Source of the DNA: Clostridia bacterium
GTDB taxonomy: Bacteria > Bacillota > Clostridia > Christensenellales > Aristaeellaceae
NCBI GenBank assembly: GCA_017397765.1
Contig: JAFQIB010000025.1
Coordinates: 1-46,228, forward strand
DNA length: 46,228 nucleotides
Reading direction: 5' to 3'
The notes beneath the pieces were generated by a model. It had not been told where the DNA came from and did no database searches. It saw only the letters and a list, made by a program, of their open reading frames with translations. This document shows, in pieces, positions 42,407-46,228 of this stretch; the stretch's first letter is position 1; every line of letters starts with the position of its first letter. A program made the position numbers and the translations under genes.

Positions 42407-42418
42407 GAACGAATGTTC
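42407..42418. promoter_or_regulatory. SOS-box-like site before the sigma-factor gene
   Basis: GAACGAATGTTC matches GAACRNRYGTTY. It lies 73 bases before the sigma-factor start, almost the same distance as the second box has from the terminase gene. Confidence 0.55.
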
Positions 42419-42430
42419 TGTACAAAGGCG

Positions 42431-42462
42431 AAAAAGAATGCGGAACGAAGCATATCGTTCCG
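42431..42462 (-). terminator. Terminator between the first phage gene and the sigma gene
   Basis: CGGAACGA/TCGTTCCG (42441-42448 with 42455-42462) followed on the minus strand by CATTCTTTTT. It would separate the early leftward gene from the SOS-controlled section. Confidence 0.6.
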
Positions 42463-42563
42463 CAGAAAAAGGCTGGAAAAAAGCCATGGCTACTCAGCCG
42501 GGATCAGAATGGGGCAGGGATATGCAGACCCTGCAAAATAAAGAAGAATTGCTGAAATAGAGA

Positions 42564-42872
42564 TCAGCAGGTGCGTGCCCACATCGGGGCCTGGGCGGAA
42601 GCGCGTTCGTTCAGCCAGGAGCATACGGCACGCTGCACGTTGCCCTGACCGAAGTGCTTGCAGAGTGTTTCCAGGCAAGCCTTCATGGAAGCGTCGCTGA
42701 AGCTGGCACCGGCGTTGAGAAGCTCGCAGGTGATGCGCTCCTGGGCAGGGCCGTCAGGGATGCGGGTGAGGGCGAAGCCCAGAACGACGTCACCGGAGGC
42801 GCCGCGGGCAGAGTTGAGAATTGGCGCCTGGCTGCGGGAAATGGCGATGGAATAAGTCTGATGCTGCGACAT
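42564..42872 (-). CDS. First leftward phage gene, unknown function
   Basis: The 102-residue protein (MSQHQTYSIAISRSQAPILNSARG, GASFSDASMKACLETLCKHFGQGN, AVCSWLNERAS) starts at ATG 42872 with AGGAGG eight bases upstream. It is the first gene after the operator-covered leftward promoter, a place for early regulators or antirepressors. I do not recognise the family. Confidence 0.65.
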   Translation of the reverse strand: MSQHQTYSIAISRSQAPILNSARGASGDVVLGFALTRIPDGPAQERITCELLNAGASFSDASMKACLETLCKHFGQGNVQRAVCSWLNERASAQAPMWARTC

Positions 42873-43013
42873 GGGCAATACCTCCTGATCGTCATGGTTT
42901 GGAAGCCGGTTCCGGCTTTGAGGAAGGGTGAGAGAGCATTGGTCAGTCAGCCGGGGCGAACAACTGACAATCTGCTGAGCTGTCCGTCAAAGCGGAACAG
43001 AATCTCAGGAATG

Positions 43014-43070
43014 CTCAATAAGATTGAGTGGTGTGATTAGGATAGCACAGAAGTATTGAGTGTGTCAATA
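43014..43070. promoter_or_regulatory. Repressor operators and leftward phage promoter
   Basis: On the minus strand TTGACA (43068-43063) and TATCCT (43044-43039) are 18 bases apart and drive the gene at 42872. Two palindromes built from the same half-site, CTCAAT-N3-ATTGAG (43014-43028) and TATTGA-N5-TCAATA (43054-43070), flank it; the second covers the -35. A third half-site, ATTGAG, is at 43095. This is a typical operator set for the divergent repressor. Confidence 0.75.
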
Positions 43071-43086
43071 GAAAATGAAAAAAATG

Positions 43087-43115
43087 TTGAAAATAATTGA
43101 GCGATGTGGTAGAAT
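43087..43115 (+). promoter_or_regulatory. Repressor promoter
   Basis: TTGAAA (43087-43092), 17 bases, TAGAAT (43110-43115); AAGGAGGT follows at 43123-43130. A half-site ATTGAG lies in the spacer, suggesting self-regulation. Confidence 0.75.
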
Positions 43116-43137
43116 AATGCGCAAGGAGGTTGTGCAT

Positions 43138-43767
43138 ATGCAGGATACGATTGGCAGCAATATCCGGAGGTGCCGTAAGCAGAAGGGTGTTACCCAGCGC
43201 GGGCTGGCTGACGCCATCGGCAAAAGCTTTTCCTCCATACAGAAATATGAGCTGGATCTGGCGGTGCCGCCGGTATCGGTGATCCATGAGATTGCGGACG
43301 CCCTGGGCGTGGAGGTCTGGGAGATCCTCGGCGTGGAGCACGGTGCGGTGGAGCAGGAGCGCCTGCCGTCCAATGTGAGCCGCCTGCCGCAGATGCGTCA
43401 GATTCCCGTGCTGGGGTCGATCGCCTGCGGTACGCCCATCATGGCGGAGGAGAATGTGGAGGGCTATGTGGCGGTGCAGGACGGTCTCCACTGCCATTTT
43501 GCGCTGCGCTGCAAGGGCGACAGCATGGCCACCCGGGTCATGGACGGCGATATCGTGTACATCCGTCAGCAGCCGGACGTGCAGGACGGGCAGATTGCCG
43601 CGGTGCTTATCGACGATGAGGCGACGCTCAAGCATGTGTATCACATTCCCGGCGGTGTGCAGCTGGTGGCGGATAACCCTGCCTATGCGCCGCTGATCTA
43701 CACAGGGGAGGACTGCGCAGGGCTGAGGATCCTCGGCCTGGCTGTGGCCTATCAGCGGATGCTGTAG
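43138..43767 (+). CDS. Phage CI-like repressor (XRE HTH plus S24 peptidase)
   Basis: The 209-residue protein has an XRE helix-turn-helix at about 4-62 (NIRRCRKQKGVTQRGLADAIGKSFSSIQKYELD) and an S24 self-cleavage domain: cleavage site ACG at 97-99, catalytic Ser129 in KGDSM and Lys165 in TLKHV. DNA damage and RecA would trigger self-cleavage and induction. ATG 43138 has AAGGAGGT seven bases upstream. It is the only rightward phage gene, and the only gene in the window that ends in TAG; the codons after that TAG look non-coding, so TAG is a true stop here. Confidence 0.92.
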   Translation: MQDTIGSNIRRCRKQKGVTQRGLADAIGKSFSSIQKYELDLAVPPVSVIHEIADALGVEVWEILGVEHGAVEQERLPSNVSRLPQMRQIPVLGSIACGTPIMAEENVEGYVAVQDGLHCHFALRCKGDSMATRVMDGDIVYIRQQPDVQDGQIAAVLIDDEATLKHVYHIPGGVQLVADNPAYAPLIYTGEDCAGLRILGLAVAYQRML

Positions 43768-43880
43768 GCGGCAGCGGTGCGATGGGGACAGGAAAGCCGA
43801 AGATCTGTCGCATTCAATCAAATTACATTTGTTCTTTGTCGGCGGAGGCGTCCTTTTGTCTTCCATTTTTCCATCATATA

Positions 43881-43889
43881 TGCTACAAT
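43881..43889 (+). promoter_or_regulatory. Extended -10 promoter of the HAD-aldo/keto reductase operon
   Basis: TGCTACAAT is an extended -10 (TG-N-TACAAT), 27 bases before ATG 43916; no strong -35. The rest of 43768-43880 holds no feature I can read, and the right edge of the prophage must lie there. Confidence 0.55.
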
Positions 43890-43915
43890 ACTGCTGATAC
43901 GCAGGAGGAATTCAT

Positions 43916-44722
43916 ATGAAGCAGCAATCCATCCGGGATAGGCTGGCGAATATCCGGTGCTTTCTGCTGGATATGGACGGAACCTTTTATCTGGGCGAGA
44001 AGCTGATCGACGGCTCGCTGGATTTCCTGGAGGCGGTCAGACGGAGCGGGCGGGACGCCTGGTTCCTGACGAACAATTCCTCCAAATCAGCTGCAGCCTA
44101 TATTGATAAGCTGACGAGCCTGGGGGTGGGGGAACCCTTCCGCCGCCAGGTGATGACCAGCGGCCATGCGGCTGCCCATTATCTGCAGGAGCGTTTTCCG
44201 GGCGGCCGGGGATACCTGCTGGGCAATGCGGTGCTGCGGGCCGAGCTGACGGAAATGGGCCTGACCTTTACCGATGAGGACCCGGATTATGTGCTGGTGG
44301 CCTTCGACACCACCCTGGACTATGCCAAAATGTGCCGTGTGTGTGATCTGATCCGGGCGGGCAAGCCCTACATCGCCACCCATCCGGATTTCAACTGCCC
44401 GACGGAGACCGGCTTTATCCCCGATATGGGGGCGATCATGGCCTTCATTGAGGCCAGCACCGGCCGGAAGGCGGACGTGATTCTGGGCAAACCCCATGCA
44501 GGGATCGTCCGGGAAGCGCAGATGCGCACCGGCTATGCCCTGCAGGAGATGGCCATGGTGGGGGACCGGCTGTATACCGACGTGGCCACCGGCGTGAACC
44601 ACGGCATGACGGGCATCCTCGTTTTGTCGGGAGAGGCTACGATGGACGATGTGAAGGAATCCGAGGTGAAGCCGGATCTGATTTTTGACCGGCTTTCTGA
44701 TATGATCCCGTATTTGGAATAA
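43916..44722 (+). CDS. HAD-IIA phosphatase, NagD-like
   Basis: The 268-residue hydrolase shows HAD motifs LLDMDGTFYLG (Asp19, Asp21), FLTNNSSKS, ILGKPHAGI and MVGDRLYTDVATG, with the alpha/beta C2 cap in the middle (PDYVLVAFDTTLDYAKM, TGFIPDMGAIMAFIE) typical of NagD/p-nitrophenyl phosphatases. Substrates are sugar phosphates or nucleotides. AGGAGG precedes ATG 43916. It is followed after 12 bases by the reductase gene. Confidence 0.9.
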   Translation: MKQQSIRDRLANIRCFLLDMDGTFYLGEKLIDGSLDFLEAVRRSGRDAWFLTNNSSKSAAAYIDKLTSLGVGEPFRRQVMTSGHAAAHYLQERFPGGRGYLLGNAVLRAELTEMGLTFTDEDPDYVLVAFDTTLDYAKMCRVCDLIRAGKPYIATHPDFNCPTETGFIPDMGAIMAFIEASTGRKADVILGKPHAGIVREAQMRTGYALQEMAMVGDRLYTDVATGVNHGMTGILVLSGEATMDDVKESEVKPDLIFDRLSDMIPYLE

Positions 44723-44734
44723 GGAGTGACTGAT

Positions 44735-45862
44735 ATGCTGAACACGAAGTTCCCCATGATCGACCGGGAGAGCAGCATGCTGGGCTTTGGCTGCATGCGC
44801 CTGCCCTGCCAGGCCGACGGCAAGATCGACGAGGCGGAAGCCATCCGGATGATCCGCCATGCCATTGACAATGGCGTGACTTACATCGACACCGCTTATC
44901 CCTACCACGGTGGCGAGAGCGAGGTGCTGGTGGGCAAGGCATTGCAGGATGGATACCGTGAAAAGGTCATCCTCACCACCAAGCTGCCCTGCTGGAAGGT
45001 GGAGAAGTATGAGGACATGATGGCCTTGCTGGACGAGCAGCTGCAGAAGCTCCAGACGGATCATGTGGACTTCTACATCCTCCATGCCATGAACAAGGAT
45101 CGCCTGAAGCAGATGCAGGCGCTGGATTACAAGAAGTTCTTCACGGAGGCGCTGGCACAGGGCAAAATCCGCTATCCCGGCTTCTCCTTCCACGATGATT
45201 ATGCCTGCTTCATGGACATCCTCAACGACTGGGATCAGTGGAAGATGGCGCAGGTGCAGATGAATATCCTGGACGACACCAACCAGGCGACCCTGGAGGG
45301 CATCCGGGAGTGCGGACGGCGCAAGATCGGCGTGGTCATCATGGAGCCCCTGCGCGGCGGTCTGCTGGCCAATCCGCCTGCGGACGTGAAGGCTGTCTAC
45401 GAGGCCTTTGCCGATCAGCGCAGCCCGGTGGAATGGGCGTTCCGCTATCTGCAGGGCATGCCCGAGGTGGTGACGATCCTCTCCGGCATGAGCAACTGGG
45501 CGCAGCTGGTGGACAATCTGCGCATCTTTGACCTGGACGCTGCGCCTGTGTTGACGGACGCTGAGCAGGCGCTCTTTGCCTCCGTCAAGGCTACCTACAT
45601 GGCCCGTACCCGCACCCGCTGCACCGGCTGCGAATACTGCCAGCCCTGCCCGATGGGCGTGCAGATTCCCCGCATCTTCCGCGGCTACGACGGCGCAATG
45701 CTCCGGGCAGACAGCTCCTTCAAGGATGGCTATGCCCGCATTCAGCAGGATGAAGCGGATGCGTCCCGCTGTGTGGAATGCCGCCAGTGCGAGGGTGCCT
45801 GCCCCCAGCACCTGCCCATCGTTGATCTCCTCAAGGAGATCCATGAGGCAAGCGCACAGTAA
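44735..45862 (+). CDS. Aldo/keto reductase with C-terminal 4Fe-4S domain
   Basis: The 375-residue cytoplasmic oxidoreductase has an AKR barrel with catalytic Asp52 (YIDTAYPY), Tyr57, Lys83 (TTKLP) and His117 (YILHAMN), then a ferredoxin-like tail with CTGCEYCQPCPMG and CVECRQCEGACPQ, eight Cys that could hold two clusters. This fusion is common in anaerobes. ATG 44735 has AAGGAG eight bases upstream; the in-frame GTG at 44728-44726 overlaps that signal. Substrate unknown. Confidence 0.92.
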   Translation: MLNTKFPMIDRESSMLGFGCMRLPCQADGKIDEAEAIRMIRHAIDNGVTYIDTAYPYHGGESEVLVGKALQDGYREKVILTTKLPCWKVEKYEDMMALLDEQLQKLQTDHVDFYILHAMNKDRLKQMQALDYKKFFTEALAQGKIRYPGFSFHDDYACFMDILNDWDQWKMAQVQMNILDDTNQATLEGIRECGRRKIGVVIMEPLRGGLLANPPADVKAVYEAFADQRSPVEWAFRYLQGMPEVVTILSGMSNWAQLVDNLRIFDLDAAPVLTDAEQALFASVKATYMARTRTRCTGCEYCQPCPMGVQIPRIFRGYDGAMLRADSSFKDGYARIQQDEADASRCVECRQCEGACPQHLPIVDLLKEIHEASAQ

Positions 45863-45887
45863 TTTTTCACATAATATCATGATACAT

Positions 45888-45928
45888 ACAGCCTGCTGCT
45901 CCATAGGAACGGCAGGCTGTTTCTTTCT
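45888..45928 (+). terminator. Terminator after the aldo/keto reductase gene
   Basis: ACAGCCTGC/GCAGGCTGT (45888-45896 with 45912-45920) followed by TTCTTTCT. Confidence 0.8.
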
Positions 45929-46030
45929 GTGGCGGGAAAGGAATGCGTGAACGTGATAAGCTGGAATTTGTGGGGGGAGAAGATGTTGGCAGCAGGGATC
46001 TTTGCGGCTGGTGTGAACAGCGGCTCAAGA

Positions 46031-46096
46031 ACTCCCTCAGTCTTCGCTCGCGGCTTTTCAAGCCCCTCGCGAATCCAGCTCCCTCGAGAGGGAGCC
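46031..46096. repeat. Short intergenic repeat of gut-Clostridia type
   Basis: ACTCCCTCAGTC (46030-46041) and the 8-bp hairpin GCTCCCTC/GAGGGAGC (46078-46085 with 46088-46095) frame a GC-rich middle. I recall such CTCCCTCAG..GAGGGAGC elements scattered in genomes of gut Clostridia. The stretch 45930-46030 before it shows no gene. Confidence 0.5.
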
Positions 46097-46104
46097 TGAC
46101 AGGT

Positions 46105-46228
46105 TATCATGTGAAGTGCAACAATGAAAAAAGAGTAGAACGACATAGCACCCTCGTGATAGAATGTAGCTACCACACAAACACACTACAGGAGGGTATC
46201 ATGTCGTCCTACACTCATTTTACACTAA
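46105..46228 (+). mobile_element. Left end of a probable IS30-family insertion sequence
   Basis: The region from about 46105 (containing TGAAGTGCAACA, like termini of IS30 elements) to the window end precedes and includes a transposase start. The other end is outside the window, so the boundary and target duplication cannot be seen. Confidence 0.5.
46201..46228 (+). CDS. Transposase, probable IS30 family (first 9 codons)
   Basis: ATG 46201 has GGAGGG five bases upstream and opens MSSYTHFTL, running off the window. M-S-x-Y/H-T/S-H-F/L-T is a usual start of IS30-family transposases. Nine residues do not prove the family. Confidence 0.5.

Noticed and set aside
44087-45904. Long antisense open frame (605 codons) over the HAD and reductase genes
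   Set aside because: Shadow of two well-identified genes; no motif or start signal.
20176-46200. Integrase, recombinase or replication genes for the prophage
   Set aside because: No tyrosine or serine recombinase, helicase, primase or SSB motif was found in any frame of the element.

Overview
The window looks like a chromosome segment of a spore-forming, low-TAG-stop, GC-rich Clostridia-type Firmicute, probably a gut anaerobe. The evidence is the spore-coat ATPase gene spoIVA, an ER-type (SipW-like) signal peptidase, a cytoplasmic GH10 xylanase, Gram-positive style promoters and Shine-Dalgarno sites, and a short repeat at 46031-46096 of a kind I associate with gut Clostridia.

Host part 1 (1-20350). 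The tail of rplS is followed by spoIVA, a leftward F420-0:glutamate-ligase-like gene, and a rightward coupled set of two NrnA-like DHH phosphoesterases and surE. A hairpin-rich intergenic block (6005-6270) separates these from a leftward seven-gene operon (14875 to 6285). That operon encodes an RDD membrane protein, an MsmX/UgpC-type ABC ATPase, two sugar-type permeases, a solute-binding protein, a secreted thermonuclease-like protein and a secreted coiled-coil repeat protein. It looks like an import system with an extracellular nuclease attached. A HAD phosphatase, signal peptidase, GH10 enzyme, tRNA-dihydrouridine synthase and SPFH protein follow, most with a readable promoter or terminator.

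Prophage-like part (about 20351-43770). The 3' half of a tRNA-Ser(GGA) gene marks the left edge. Everything except the repressor is transcribed leftward: an unknown small protein, a sigma-70-like factor, a DUF1492/ArpU-type regulator, terminase small and large subunits, portal, scaffold, capsid, connectors, tail tube, Gp15, a very short tape-measure protein, Dit, Tal, a baseplate/fibre protein, and a lysis cassette. No integrase, excisionase or replication gene is present. The order (repressor, sigma factor, terminases, head, tail, lysis) resembles the defective phage PBSX. Two GAAC-N4-GTTC boxes suggest SOS control, and operators overlap the repressor and leftward promoters.

Two things stand out. 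First, the more AT-rich lysis end (20633-25034) carries six in-frame TAG codons in five genes. Reading through them restores complete proteins, including a CHAP-SH3-LysM endolysin, and no leftward phage gene ends in TAG, whereas the lysogeny repressor does. This is the pattern expected if TAG is read as an amino acid, probably glutamine, during lytic growth. Second, between portal and scaffold, where a MuF-type head protein is usual, sits a small AT-rich pair: a toxin-like protein with a His-Gly/Ser-Cys pattern and a likely immunity gene.

Host part 2 (43771-46228). A NagD-like HAD phosphatase and an aldo/keto reductase with a ferredoxin-like tail are followed by a repeat and the first codons of what is probably an IS30-family transposase.
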